From positions 372,001 through 436,000 of the forward strand of contig CAVVRF010000032.1 in NCBI GenBank assembly GCA_963750535.1: a stretch of DNA of 64,000 nt, given 5' to 3'. The position numbers and the translations under genes are program-made. Shown here one piece after another: positions 36,911 to 46,420 of this stretch; the stretch's first letter is position 1; each line of letters opens with the position of its first letter. The notes under the pieces were generated by a model. That model was given only the letters and a program-made list of their open reading frames with translations, made no database searches and was not told where the DNA came from. This stretch comes from JAKFWF01 sp963750535. Its GTDB lineage: Bacteria > Pseudomonadota > Alphaproteobacteria > Rhizobiales > Hyphomicrobiaceae.

Positions 36911-38182
36911 ATGGCAAGCGTTGCCAACAAAGCTGAGCCAGCAAATACCGCATTCGGCGGACGCCCGTTCGACGTGTCGCGCATTCGCGCCGACTTTCCG
37001 ATCCTGTTCCGGGAGATCCACGGCCGGCCGCTGGTCTATCTCGATAACGCCGCGTCGGCGCAGAAACCGAGGCAGGTGATCGAGGCGATGGACCACATGC
37101 TGCGGTTCGAATACGCCAACGTCCATCGCGGCATCCACTATCTCTCGAACGCGGCGACGCAGAGGTACGAGGAGGCGCGCGAGACCGTCCGGCGGTTCCT
37201 CAATGCGCGCGCGCCCGAGGAGATCGTGTTCGCCAAGAACGCGACCGAGGCTGTCAATCTGGTGGCGCAGAGCTGGGGCTCGGCGAATGTCGGCGAGGGC
37301 GACGAGATCGTCCTGACGATCCTCGAGCACCATTCCAACATCGTGCCGTGGAATTTCCTGCGCGAGCGGCGCGGCGCGGTGATCAAGTGGGCGCCGATCT
37401 CGGATACCGGCGAGTTCCTGCTCGAGGAGTTCGAGCGGCTGCTGTCGCCGCGCACGAAGATCATCGCCCTCACCCACATGTCGAACGTCACCGGCACGCT
37501 GGTCCCGGTGGCCGAGGTCTGCCGCATTGCCAAGGCCCGCGGCATCCCGGTGTTCATCGACGGCAGCCAGGGCGCGGTGCACCTGCCGGTCGACGTGCAG
37601 GCGATCGATTGCGACTTCTACTGCTTCACCGGCCACAAGACCTATGGGCCGAGCGGGATCGGCGTGCTCTACGGCCGCCGGGCGCTGCTCGATGCCATGC
37701 CGCCGTTCCTGGGCGGCGGCTCGATGATCGAGAGCGTGACCGTGGACGGCATCACCTATGCGTCCTCGCCGCAGCGCTTCGAGGCCGGCACGCCGCCGAT
37801 CGTCGAGGCTATCGGCCTCGGCACCGCCTTGAACTACATGATGCAGATCGGCCGGGCCGAGATCGCGGCGCACGAGGCGACGCTGGCGTCCTATGCGCAC
37901 CAGAGGCTCGGCGAGCTCAACTGGCTGCGAATTCACGGCACCGCGCCGGGCAAGGGGTCGATCGTCGCGTTCAACGTCGACGGGCTGCACCCGCACGACG
38001 TATCGACGATCATCGACCGGTCGGGCGTGGCGATCCGGGCCGGGCATCACTGCGCCCAGCCGCTGATGGAGCGCTTCGGCGTGCCGGCGATGTGCCGGGC
38101 CTCGTTCGGGATCTACAACACCAAGGCCGAGGTCGATGCGCTGGTCGAGGCGCTGATCAAGGCGCATGACTTCTTCGCATGA
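36911..38182 (+). CDS. sufS: Cysteine desulfurase SufS (class II)
   Basis: A 423-residue PLP enzyme that supplies sulfur to the SufBCD scaffold. It shows VYLDNAASAQKPRQVIEAM at the N-terminus, PLP lysine in CFTGHKTYGPSGIGVLYG (near residue 240), and the active cysteine in RAGHHCAQPLM (near residue 385) on the short loop typical of class II. ATG 36911 (MASVANKAEP) is preceded by AAAGGACGG; a TTG at 36842 is possible. No SufE gene is adjacent. Confidence 0.96.
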   Translation: MASVANKAEPANTAFGGRPFDVSRIRADFPILFREIHGRPLVYLDNAASAQKPRQVIEAMDHMLRFEYANVHRGIHYLSNAATQRYEEARETVRRFLNARAPEEIVFAKNATEAVNLVAQSWGSANVGEGDEIVLTILEHHSNIVPWNFLRERRGAVIKWAPISDTGEFLLEEFERLLSPRTKIIALTHMSNVTGTLVPVAEVCRIAKARGIPVFIDGSQGAVHLPVDVQAIDCDFYCFTGHKTYGPSGIGVLYGRRALLDAMPPFLGGGSMIESVTVDGITYASSPQRFEAGTPPIVEAIGLGTALNYMMQIGRAEIAAHEATLASYAHQRLGELNWLRIHGTAPGKGSIVAFNVDGLHPHDVSTIIDRSGVAIRAGHHCAQPLMERFGVPAMCRASFGIYNTKAEVDALVEALIKAHDFFA

Positions 38183-38209
38183 GCGCCAATTCGGTGTAGG
38201 TTTCCTGAC

Positions 38210-38659
38210 ATGGATCAGAAAGTTCACGATCGGCTCCACCTCGACCTGCCGCCCCACGCCGGCAGCACGCCGGAGCTGCCGCAACCGGCGCCAGTGCGGT
38301 CGGTGGCCGAGGGCGGTACGCCGGTCGCCGGATCGGTGCTGTCGGCGGAAGAGCTCGAGCAGCTCACCGCGGACATCGTCGCCGCCCTCAAGACGGTCTA
38401 CGATCCCGAGATCCCCTGCGACATCTACGAGCTGGGACTGATCTACAAGATCGACATCGAGGACGACCGCGGCGTCGCGATCGAGATGACGCTGACCGCG
38501 CCGGGCTGCCCGGTGGCCGGCGAAATGCCGATGTGGGTCGAAAGCGCAGTCAGCGCGATCCCCGGCGTGGCGGGCTGCAAGGTGACGATCGTGTTCGATC
38601 CGCCGTGGGACAAGAGCCGCATGAGCGAGGAAGCGCAGCTGGCGCTCAACATGTTCTGA
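38210..38659 (+). CDS. sufT: SufT, DUF59/MIP18-family Fe-S maturation protein
   Basis: A 149-residue protein whose residues about 45-145 form the DUF59 (MIP18) domain: VYDPEIPCDIYELGLIYKI, MTLTAPGCPVAGEMP, VTIVFDPPWDKSRMSEEAQ. The conserved cysteine sits in APGCPVAG. It closes the suf operon and helps Fe-S cluster delivery. An A-type carrier gene (sufA/erpA), which often follows in related genomes, is not here; the next gene is on the opposite strand. Confidence 0.93.
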   Translation: MDQKVHDRLHLDLPPHAGSTPELPQPAPVRSVAEGGTPVAGSVLSAEELEQLTADIVAALKTVYDPEIPCDIYELGLIYKIDIEDDRGVAIEMTLTAPGCPVAGEMPMWVESAVSAIPGVAGCKVTIVFDPPWDKSRMSEEAQLALNMF

Positions 38660-38681
38660 CGCCGGCGCTGGCTTGCCGCGC

Positions 38682-39767
38682 TCACACCGTGTCGGCTTCG
38701 AACCGGCGCTCGAATCCGCCGGTCATCTCGGCGAGATATTGCGCGAAATCGAAGTTGGGGCGCTCGAGGTGGCTCAGGTGGCCGGCTTTGGCGGCAGCTG
38801 CCGACAGGCCCTTGAACACGCGCTCGGTGCAGCCGCGATCCTCGACGTTGACCTTGTCGAGCAGCGTCTTCAGCTGGGCGAAGTGCGCCTGCGCCTCCGG
38901 CGAGTGGGCAAAGTCCTGTGACATGCCACCGCCGAAGATGATGGCGACCTGGCCGACCCCGCGCGGGTGCAGCGACAGGTACCAGAAATAGCCGGGCGTC
39001 AGCGTGATCAGCAGGCTCGGGTAGATGGCGAGCAGGAACGTGGTGCGCCGCCGCTCGCCCTGCATCCGCGTGTTGGACGGGTGGGCGAGCGCGATCTTCA
39101 GCGAGTCGTCCTTGAGGATGGTGTGATAGTTGAATGCCGGCCGGCCCGGCGGGCACACCATCTCGTCGAGCCGCGACAGTCCGCCGATGGTGCCGGAATG
39201 GCATACCGGCAGGTGATAGCTCTCCATGAAGTTCTCGGCGAGGATCTTCCAGTTGGTGTCCCACACGTGGGTCTCGCGGAAGCTCTCGACGTAGTTTTCC
39301 ATCTGGTAGTCGTCGATCAGGCCCTGGACCTCGGCCAGCCGCTCGGCGGCCGACGGCGCATCGGGATTGAGCGTGATCATCACCCAGCCGAGCCATTCCT
39401 CGCAGCGCACCTGCGGCAGCCGGTAGTCGGCCTTGCGGAAGCACTCGTTCCCGGCCATCGCCGGTGCCGCGCGCAGCGTTCCGTCGAGATTGTAGGTCCA
39501 GCCGTGATAGGGGCACACGATGCTGCCCCTGCTGCCGGCGCCTTCGAGCAGCGTCGACATGCGGTGAAGGCAGACGTTCGACATCGCCCGGAGCGTGCCC
39601 TGGCTGTCGCGGATGACGATGATCGGCTGGCCGGCGAGCTCGACGGTGAGGTAGTCGCCGGGCTTTGCGAGCGCGCTGGCGCGTCCGACCGAGAACCACT
39701 CGCGGGCGAACACGTCCTTCAGCTCGCGCTCGAGGAAGGCCGGGCTGGTGTAGACCGAGGGCGGCAT
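38682..39767 (-). CDS. Rieske-type aromatic ring-hydroxylating oxygenase, alpha subunit
   Basis: A 361-residue oxygenase component. The Rieske [2Fe-2S] site is intact: CLHR near residue 66 and CPYHGWTYNLDG near residue 85. The catalytic domain has the mononuclear iron motif in NWKILAENFMESYHLPVCH (two His). Substrates are aromatic acids, betaines or amines; this cannot be told from sequence. The beginning is uncertain: similarity-like residues (IAPVAELIGNVSTPFAQA) precede the ATG at 39767 in the same frame, and a lost dinucleotide near 39832 would restore an ATG start. No reductase is adjacent. Confidence 0.88.
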   Translation of the reverse strand: MPPSVYTSPAFLERELKDVFAREWFSVGRASALAKPGDYLTVELAGQPIIVIRDSQGTLRAMSNVCLHRMSTLLEGAGSRGSIVCPYHGWTYNLDGTLRAAPAMAGNECFRKADYRLPQVRCEEWLGWVMITLNPDAPSAAERLAEVQGLIDDYQMENYVESFRETHVWDTNWKILAENFMESYHLPVCHSGTIGGLSRLDEMVCPPGRPAFNYHTILKDDSLKIALAHPSNTRMQGERRRTTFLLAIYPSLLITLTPGYFWYLSLHPRGVGQVAIIFGGGMSQDFAHSPEAQAHFAQLKTLLDKVNVEDRGCTERVFKGLSAAAAKAGHLSHLERPNFDFAQYLAEMTGGFERRFEADTV

Positions 39768-40136
39768 CGCCCGGGCTTGCGCGAATGGCGTGCTGACGTT
39801 GCCGATGAGCTCGGCGACCGGCGCGATGACGCGTCATGGGGCCTTTCCTGTCGTTGTCGCGTGCGGCGCGCAGAGCGGCGCGGCGGCGATCGTCGCTGAA
39901 GCCTATATCCGCCAGCGGGATTTGCGAAGCCTCGCCGTCCGGAAGCGTGGCGCGAATGTCGCAGCTGCGGCTATTCATTTCGCATTCATTTGCCAAATGC
40001 TAGGGCTCCCGATCACAATAGGCGGGCCGCATTCCTCGCGGCTGGCAGTCGTGCTTCCGCACTGCGCCCGCCTCGACCTGGGATCGTGGACAACAAAAAA
40101 GCAGATTCCGTCAATCGCATGCGGGGGTAGGCGTCT

Positions 40137-40947
40137 ATGGGTTGGAGCGCGTTCTGGAACGGTCGCACTACGATCTACGTGAATGATCATCACAAGCGGG
40201 TGCATTACGAGCAGATCGCACGTGACATTGCGGCCGTTGTGCCGTCGAGCAACGCGCGGGTGCTGGATTTCGGCTGCGGCGAGGCCCTGTCGGCCGGCAT
40301 GGTGGCCAGGCGATGCCGCGAGTTGGTGCTGTGCGACGTAGCAGATACCGTGCGCTGCGGCCTGGTGCAGCGCTTCAGGCATAACGACCGGATCACCGTC
40401 TCCTCGCCGGCCGAGGTGGCGGCAATGCCCGATGCATCCTTCGACATGATCGTCGCCAACTCGGTGGTGCAATACCTGGGGCGGGCGCAGCTCGAGTTGC
40501 TGCTGGTGCAATGGCGGCGGTTGCTGGCTGCCGAATGGCAGGCTCGTGCTCGGCGACCTGATCCCGCCCGATGTCGGCGCCCTGACGGATGCCAGTGCAT
40601 TATTGCGCTTTGCGGGAGCGAACGGCTTCCTGTTTGCCGCCGGTACCGGACTGGTCAAGACTTTCTTCTCGGACTATCGACAGAAGCGCGCGGAGCTGGG
40701 CCTGCTCCGGTTCAGCGAGCCGGAGATCCTGCGCCTGGTGCGATCCTGCGGGTTCGACGCGACGCGGCATCACACCAATCTGGGTCACAATCCCGCCCGC
40801 ATGACGGTCGTTGCGCATGCGGCCGAGACCACGCCGGATTTCGATCTGGCCGTCGAGGCGCCGGTCTATCACCAGCGGCCAAGGGAACGGGCGCGGCCGT
40901 ACGAGGAAGTCGAGATCGCCTTGTTCAGCAGCAATCGGACCCAGTAA
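40137..40947 (+). CDS. Class I SAM-dependent methyltransferase, frameshifted
   Basis: About 270 residues in two frames. The first part has the SAM-binding loop VLDFGCGEALSAGMV (motif I) and later FDMIVANSVVQYL (motif IV). The frame breaks near 40535, after LLAAEW, and the second frame continues with LVLGDLIPPDVGAL and ends REVEIALFSSNRTQ-like at 40947. The break lies at GAATGG, possibly a mis-read GAATC. The substrate is unknown. The 369 bases before the gene (39768-40136) are a divergent promoter region without a convincing gene. Confidence 0.78.
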
Positions 40948-40994
40948 GGGTCACGCTTCGAACGGCGTGCACGTCGCCGCCGTCCGGCTGTGCC

Positions 40995-41699
40995 TTATGA
41001 CCGCCGCGGAATCTCGAGACCGCGTTGCACGGCGGGGCGCGCTAGGCCGCGCTCGAGCCAGGACGGCACGTGCTTCAGGGCATCGAAGCCGACGAGGTCG
41101 CGGGCGCCATAGAAGCCGATCAGGTTGCGCACCCAGCCGAGCAGGGAGATGTCGGCGATCGTGTACTCGTCGCCCATCATCCACTGCCGTTGCCCGAGGC
41201 GCGTTTCGAGAACGCCGAGCAGCCTTTTCGACTCGTCGACGTAGCGCCCGAGCGGCCGCTTGTCGGCGATCTCCCTGCCGGCGAACTTATGGAAGTAGCC
41301 GACCTGGCCGAACATCGGCCCGACCGCAGCCATCTGGAAGAACACCCACTGGATCGTCTCGTATCGCCGCGCCGCATCGGCGGGCAGCAACTTGCCGGTC
41401 TTCTCCGCGAGATAGACGAGGATCGCACCCGATTCGAACAGGCCCAGCGGTGCGCCGCCAGGGCCGTTCGGATCGATGATCGCCGGGATCTTGCCGTTCG
41501 GGTTGAGCGACAGGAACGCAGGCGTCCAGGACTCGTTCTTGCCGATGTCGATTGCGTGCGCCTCGTACGGCAGGCCAATCTCCTCGAGCGCGATCGACAC
41601 CTTGACGCCGTTCGGAGTTGGCCAGGAGTAGAGCTGGAGGCGGTCGGGGTGCTTGGCCGGCCAGCGCGCGGCAATCGGGAACTGCGAAAGACCTGACAT
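40995..41699 (-). CDS. Glutathione S-transferase (nu class-like)
   Basis: A 234-residue GST. The N-terminal thioredoxin-like domain has LYSWPTPNGVKVSIALEEIG and the glutathione gamma-glutamyl contact NPNGKIPAI followed by LFESGAILVYLAEK. The C-terminal all-helical domain starts near residue 100 and has DEYTIADISLLGWV. The pattern matches YfcG/YghU-like enzymes with disulfide reductase or peroxidase activity. ATG 41699 has GGAG six bases upstream; ATG 41717 is an alternative. It lies downstream of serA on the same strand. Confidence 0.92.
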   Translation of the reverse strand: MSGLSQFPIAARWPAKHPDRLQLYSWPTPNGVKVSIALEEIGLPYEAHAIDIGKNESWTPAFLSLNPNGKIPAIIDPNGPGGAPLGLFESGAILVYLAEKTGKLLPADAARRYETIQWVFFQMAAVGPMFGQVGYFHKFAGREIADKRPLGRYVDESKRLLGVLETRLGQRQWMMGDEYTIADISLLGWVRNLIGFYGARDLVGFDALKHVPSWLERGLARPAVQRGLEIPRRS

Positions 41700-41733
41700 C
41701 AGAAACTCCGTCGACATTCTATCCGTGGTGGCG

Positions 41734-42986
41734 TCAGGCCCGTCGATGCAGGATGCGGGCGCGAATGGTGCCGTCGAGCCCGCGGATCCTGGCCAGGATC
41801 TCGGCGGCGTCCGGCACCGCGCCGTCGGCGTCGAGCACGACGTAGCCGAGGTCGCCGTCGGTCTGGTAGCTCTGGGCGGCGATGTTGACCTTGTGCTCGG
41901 CGAAGACGTCGTTCAAGCGGCCGAGCTCGCCCGGCAGGTTGCGCTGCACCTGGATGAAGCGCGTGCCGGCCGGCCGCGGCGACAGCTGCACCTGCGGGAA
42001 GTTGACCGCGCCGGTGGTCGAGCCGACGTCGGAATACTCGACGAACTTGCGCGCCACCTCGGCGCCGATGCGCTCCTGCGCTTCCTCGGTCGAGCCGCCG
42101 ACATGCGGCGTCAGGATGACGTTGTCGAGGCCTTGCAGGGGCGTCGAGAATGTTTCCGTGTTCGACGACGGCTCGACCGGGAACACGTCGATCGCCGCGC
42201 CGGCGAGATGGCCGCTCCTGAGCGCGGCGGCCAGCGCGTCGAGGTCGACCACGGTGCCGCGCGCGTTGTTGATGAGGTAGGCGCCCTTGCTTCATGCCGC
42301 GCGATCTGCGCCGCGCCGATCATGCCCTGTGTCGCCGGCGTCTCCGGCACGTGCAGGCTCACCACGTCGGCGCGCGCCAGCAGGTCGGCGAGCGTATCGG
42401 CCGGCTCGACGTTGCCGTGGCGCAGCTTGTCGGTGTGATCGTAGAAGATCACGCGCATGCCCATCGCCTCGGCGAGCATCGCGAGCTGGCTGCCGATGTT
42501 GCCGTAGCCGACGATGCCGAGCGTCTTGCCGCGCACCTCGTTGGCGCCGACCGCGCTCTTGTCCCAGCCGCCGGCGATGGGCGGCGAGCGACTTCGGGAA
42601 GATGCGGCGGAACAGCATGACGATCTCGGCGATCGTCAGCTCGGCGACGCTGCGGGTGTTGGAGAACGGCGCGTTGAAGACCGGAATGCCCATGGTGCGG
42701 GCGGCGGCGAGATCGACCTGGTTGGTGCCGACCGAGAAGCAGCCGATCGCGATCAGCGAGCGCATGCCGTCGATGGCGTCGGCCGTCAATCTGGGTGCGC
42801 GAGCGGATGCCGAGCATGCTGACGCCCTGCAGCGCCGCGCGCAGCTCCGCTCCGTCCAGCGCCGTCGACCTGCGGTCGATGTTGGTGTAGCCGGCCGACT
42901 TCAGCGCATTGACGGCGGTGTCGGAGATGCCCTCGAGCAGCAGGATGCAGAATCTGGTTCTTGGGGCGCGAAAGGGCTGTGCTCAT
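41734..42986 (-). CDS. serA: D-3-phosphoglycerate dehydrogenase, broken by frameshifts
   Basis: The first enzyme of serine synthesis, NAD-dependent, about 417 residues. Pieces read in order from ATG 42986 to 41734: VSMLGIRSRTQ, GCFSVGTNQVDLAAAR with NAPFSNTRSVAEL, the NAD loop LGIVGYGNIGSQLAMLAEA, then AAIDVFPVEPSSNTE, and the C-terminal ACT-type domain (NLPGELGRLNDVFAEHKVNI). The frame changes near 42955, 42788, 42585 and 42290. Every conserved block survives, so the gene is probably intact in the cell. The break near 42955 falls at GATTC. Confidence 0.88.
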
Positions 42987-43085
42987 CGGTCGTCTCTTCG
43001 CTCGAATGGAATGGGCACTGACGCGAATACACGACGAGCGCAGCGGCAATTTGACTGCCACCGCGCTCGCCTTGGGTCGGTTTCC

Positions 43086-44834
43086 TCAGTCGCTGGCGGC
43101 TTTGGCCTTCACCGGCTTGCGCAGGAACGCCGGGATGTTGTCGGCAAAGCCGGTCGGACCGCCGCGATCCTCGCGCTCGGCGCGCTGTGGCCTGCGATCG
43201 CGGCCGGATTGTTGCCGATCGTGCTGAGGCCGCTGCTCGCCGCCGCGTGACGGTCGCTCAGCCCGCTCGGCCTGCTGCTCGCGACCATGCTCCGGCCGGT
43301 CGCGGTGCTTGCGCGGCGGCCGGACCTGCTCGTCGAGATTGGTGACCGGCCACATCGGCACGTCGGGCTGGTCGGTCGATGCGGCGCGCGGCTGCGCGCG
43401 CTCCCGGTGCGGCGGACGGTCGCGGCGCGGCGGCCGGCCCTCGCGGCGCTCAGCCGCCGGCTGTTGCTCGCCGCGCGGACGCCCGGCCGGCGCTTCAGCA
43501 TCGGCTGGCCGTGGCGCGTCGCTGGCAGGCTGCGCGGGTGCGGTGCGGATCGGGCGCGGCGGTCGGTCGCCGTCACGACCGTGTCCAGGGCCGCGGTCGG
43601 CACGGCGGTCGCGGTCACGACCACCGCGGCGCTCGTCGCCTTTGCCGCCACCGCGGCCGCGCCGGCGCTTCTTGGAGCTCGACGCGAAATCCTCCTCGGT
43701 CGGTACGTCGCCGATCCAGCTCGGCGTCTCGCCGGTCACCTTCTCGATGTCCTTGAGCAGCCTCAGGTCGTCCGGCGAGACCAGCGACAGGGCGCGGCCT
43801 TCGCGGCCGGCGCGTCCGGTGCGGCCGATGCGGTGCACGTAGTCGTCGCCGGCCCACGGCACGTCGAAGTTGAACACATGGCTGACCTCGGGAATGTCGA
43901 GGCCGCGGGCGGCGACGTCGCTCGCCGCCAGGAGGCTGATGGTGCCGGCCCGGAATGCATCGAGCGTCGCGGTGCGCTGCGACTGCTCCATGTCGCCGTG
44001 CAGTGCGCCGGCGTTGAAGCCGTGCTTCTGCAGCGACTTCAGCAGGATCGCGACGTCGCGCTTGCGATTGCAGAAGATGATCGCGTTCTTGACGTCCTCG
44101 GAGCGGATCAGCTCGCGCAGCACCTCGCGCTTGGCCCAGTCCTCGCCATCGGGGCAGAAACGGAACAGCTGCGTGATGGTCTTGGCGGTGGTGGCCGGAC
44201 GGGCGACCTCGATGCGCTCGGGATCGCGCAGGAACTGATCGACCAGGCGGGTGATCTCGGGCGGCATCGTCGCCGAGAAGAACAGCGTCTGCCGGCGCGG
44301 CGGCAGCAGCTTGCAGATCTTCTCGATGTCGGGAATGAAGCCCATGTCGAGCATCCGGTCGGCCTCGTCGATGACGAGGATCTCGACGCCCATCAGCATG
44401 ATGCGGCCGCGGCCGAAATGATCGAGCAGGCGGCCTGGCGTCGCGACCAGCACATCGACGCCGCGGTCGAGTTTCTGGATCTGCTTGTCCATGTCGGTGC
44501 CGCCGATCAGCAGCGCGACGTCGAGCTTGTGGTTGATGCCCAGCATCTCGAAGCTCTGGGCGACCTGGGTGGCAAGCTCGCGGGTCGGCGCGATGATCAG
44601 CGAGCGCGGCATGCGCGCACGCGCTCGTCCGCTCTCGAGCCGACAGAGCATCGGCAGGACGAAGGCAGCGGTCTTGCCGGTGCCGGTCTGGGCGATGCCG
44701 AGCACGTCGCGCCCGGTGAGGGCAACCGGTATGGCCTGGCTCTGGATCGGCGTGGTCTTGGTGTAACCGGCCGCTTCTACAGCTGCCAGCACCTTTGGGC
44801 TGAGCCCCAGCTCAGCGAAGGTTTTCGTTTGCAA
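43086..44834 (-). CDS. DEAD-box ATP-dependent RNA helicase (RhlE-like)
   Basis: A 582-residue helicase. All core motifs are seen: Q motif GYTKTTPIQSQAIP, Walker A AQTGTGKT, PTRELA, DEAD, SAT, and HRIGRTGRAGREG. Residues about 380-575 form a disordered tail rich in Arg, Gly, Pro and Asp (repeated RPPRRDRPPHRER-type blocks), as in RhlE proteins that act in RNA turnover and cold growth. The 335-base leader (44835-45169), shared with the divergent hydrolase, holds no gene I can support. Confidence 0.95.
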   Translation of the reverse strand: MQTKTFAELGLSPKVLAAVEAAGYTKTTPIQSQAIPVALTGRDVLGIAQTGTGKTAAFVLPMLCRLESGRARARMPRSLIIAPTRELATQVAQSFEMLGINHKLDVALLIGGTDMDKQIQKLDRGVDVLVATPGRLLDHFGRGRIMLMGVEILVIDEADRMLDMGFIPDIEKICKLLPPRRQTLFFSATMPPEITRLVDQFLRDPERIEVARPATTAKTITQLFRFCPDGEDWAKREVLRELIRSEDVKNAIIFCNRKRDVAILLKSLQKHGFNAGALHGDMEQSQRTATLDAFRAGTISLLAASDVAARGLDIPEVSHVFNFDVPWAGDDYVHRIGRTGRAGREGRALSLVSPDDLRLLKDIEKVTGETPSWIGDVPTEEDFASSSKKRRRGRGGGKGDERRGGRDRDRRADRGPGHGRDGDRPPRPIRTAPAQPASDAPRPADAEAPAGRPRGEQQPAAERREGRPPRRDRPPHRERAQPRAASTDQPDVPMWPVTNLDEQVRPPRKHRDRPEHGREQQAERAERPSRGGEQRPQHDRQQSGRDRRPQRAEREDRGGPTGFADNIPAFLRKPVKAKAASD

Positions 44835-45169
44835 AAGTCTTGGTCTCCATCTCCCATGACGACGCAGCGCCGCCCCACTAGGGACTGCGAGGCTGCATCA
44901 GGTCGAGCGCAGGGGAGAGGTACTTGCCAATTGGTGGCAAAAAACTTGGCTGGCTTCTTGAAAAGGGATCAATGGAATGGAACCGAGGATCCCCTGCGCC
45001 CAGCACAAATGGGGCCTGACAGAAAACGCCGAAAAGCGCAAGCGAAACCTGGAAAGAATCACCCGCGACAGATGGAAAGACACAGGCGCGCGCCAGGAAC
45101 AAGCAATAAGTGCCTGTTGCCAAGGCAGAAATTTATGATCAGCAATGCCAGGGACGAGGGAGTGCCGAA

Positions 45170-45875
45170 ATGATAGCCAAAGTGGAACCGCTGGTGCTGG
45201 TGCCGGGATTGTTGTGCACCGCCGACCTGTTTGCGGCGCAGGTCGCGGCGCTTGGGGCTGCGCGGCCGGTCAGCGTCGCCGATCACACCACCGCCGATAA
45301 CCTCCCCGACATCGCCCGTTCGATCCTCATGAATGCACCGCCGCGGTTCGCGCTGGCCGGCCTGTCGATGGGCGGCTACATCGCCTTCGAGATGATGCGG
45401 CAGGCGCCCGAGCGGATCACCCGGCTGGCGCTGCTCGACACCAACGCCCGCGCCGACCGCCCCGACCAGATGAAGACCCGGCATGTGCTGATCGGCGCGG
45501 CGCGCACGATCGGCGTCAGGGCGGTGCAGGGCATGCTGCTGAAATTCCTCGTTCACAAGGATCGGATCGCCGACCGCGAGCTGGCGAGCCGCGTCCTGCT
45601 GATGGCCGACGGCATCGGCGTGCCAGCCTTCATCCGGCAGCAGCAGGCGATCCTCGGCCGTCCCGACAACCGGCCGTTCCTGGCCGGGATCAAGGTGCCG
45701 ACCGTGATCGTGGTCGGCGGCCGAGGACGCACTGACCCCGGTCAAGGTGTCGGAGGAGATGCGGGAGCTGATTCCCGGCAGCAAGCTCGAGGTCATTCCC
45801 AACTGCGGGCACTTGTCGACGATGGAGCGGCCGGAAGCGGTGAACGCGATTTTGCGGCGGTGGCTGGGGGAGTGA
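45170..45875 (+). CDS. Alpha/beta hydrolase, frameshifted near the 3' end
   Basis: About 234 residues. It begins MIAKVEPLVLVPGLLCTADL and has the nucleophile elbow LAGLSMGGYIAFEM (Ser near residue 71). Near 45716 the frame shifts (expected VGxEDALTPVKVSEEM); the other frame then gives the acidic residue, EVIPNCGHLSTMERPEAV with the catalytic His, and a stop at 45875. The family includes esterases and haloperoxidase-like hydrolases. A read error is the likely cause of the shift. Confidence 0.8.
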
Positions 45876-46108
45876 GGCGGCGTGAAACCTGCGCACGCAC
45901 CATTAGGCGTGTCACGTTCCAGAAGGGCCGCGTGTTACCAATCCGGTGCGTCATTCAAGGACGGCGGGAAGAAAGACAGCACGACATTCACGCAAAACCT
46001 CGACGCGTTTCCAATGGTCATCGCGATGTACGAAAAGCACTGGCAAGCCGCTACACCGAAACCACTGTTGCCTTAGAACCAGACCCGGCTTGCCGCAGCG
46101 AGAGCTGG

Positions 46109-46143
46109 AGGTTTTCCGACCGAGATTGAATCGGTCGAAACCT
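46109..46143. repeat. Short inverted repeat, REP-like
   Basis: AGGTTTTCCGACCGA and TCGGTCGAAACCT pair around a 7-base spacer, with one bulged base. It lies in the 545-base gap 45876-46420, which holds no gene I can support, only this and the following repeat pair. Confidence 0.5.
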
Positions 46144-46170
46144 TCGCGCTGGCTCGAACCTCCCCAGTGA

Positions 46171-46314
46171 GTCATTCCCGCGCAGGCGGGAACCCAGTCA
46201 GGTTTCAGAAAAGACTGGTCTCGCAATGACCATGCGCCTTCGGAAACTCTCGAGGTCGCCAGTAGCCAAGGACTCGCTGAGGCTTGTCTGGGTTCCCGCC
46301 TGCGCGGGAATGAC
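46171..46314. repeat. Pair of inverted REP-like elements (BIME-like)
   Basis: Two perfect 27-bp inverted copies (46171-46197 and 46288-46314), each itself a hairpin (TTCCCGC-GCAG-GCGGGAA). The sequence belongs to the widespread GTCATTCCCGCG... repeat type found between genes in many Proteobacteria. The 90 bases between the copies are non-coding. Confidence 0.8.
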
Positions 46315-46420
46315 GGATGGGGGAGGCGGGATGGGTGCGCTCACACCTCAATCGGAAGGACTTTAGCGGCGAGGTCGCTCGCCCGCCACGCACCGGCGCA
46401 GCCGTTTGCCCGAATTCGCT

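Noticed and set aside
34238..38284. Very long antisense open frames across the suf genes (802 and 542 codons), and similar ones elsewhere (for example 27402-28904 minus, 43287-45173 plus)
   Set aside because: They mirror well-supported genes in high-GC DNA, have Arg/His/Asp-rich nonsense-like composition and no family motifs.
39790..40182. 130-codon open frame upstream of the methyltransferase
   Set aside because: It overlaps the 5' end of the Rieske gene region and the methyltransferase start, with no recognisable protein features.
41734..42986. serA as a true pseudogene
   Set aside because: All conserved blocks remain in order at normal spacing across four frame changes; recent multiple indels without substitutions or deletions fit read errors better.
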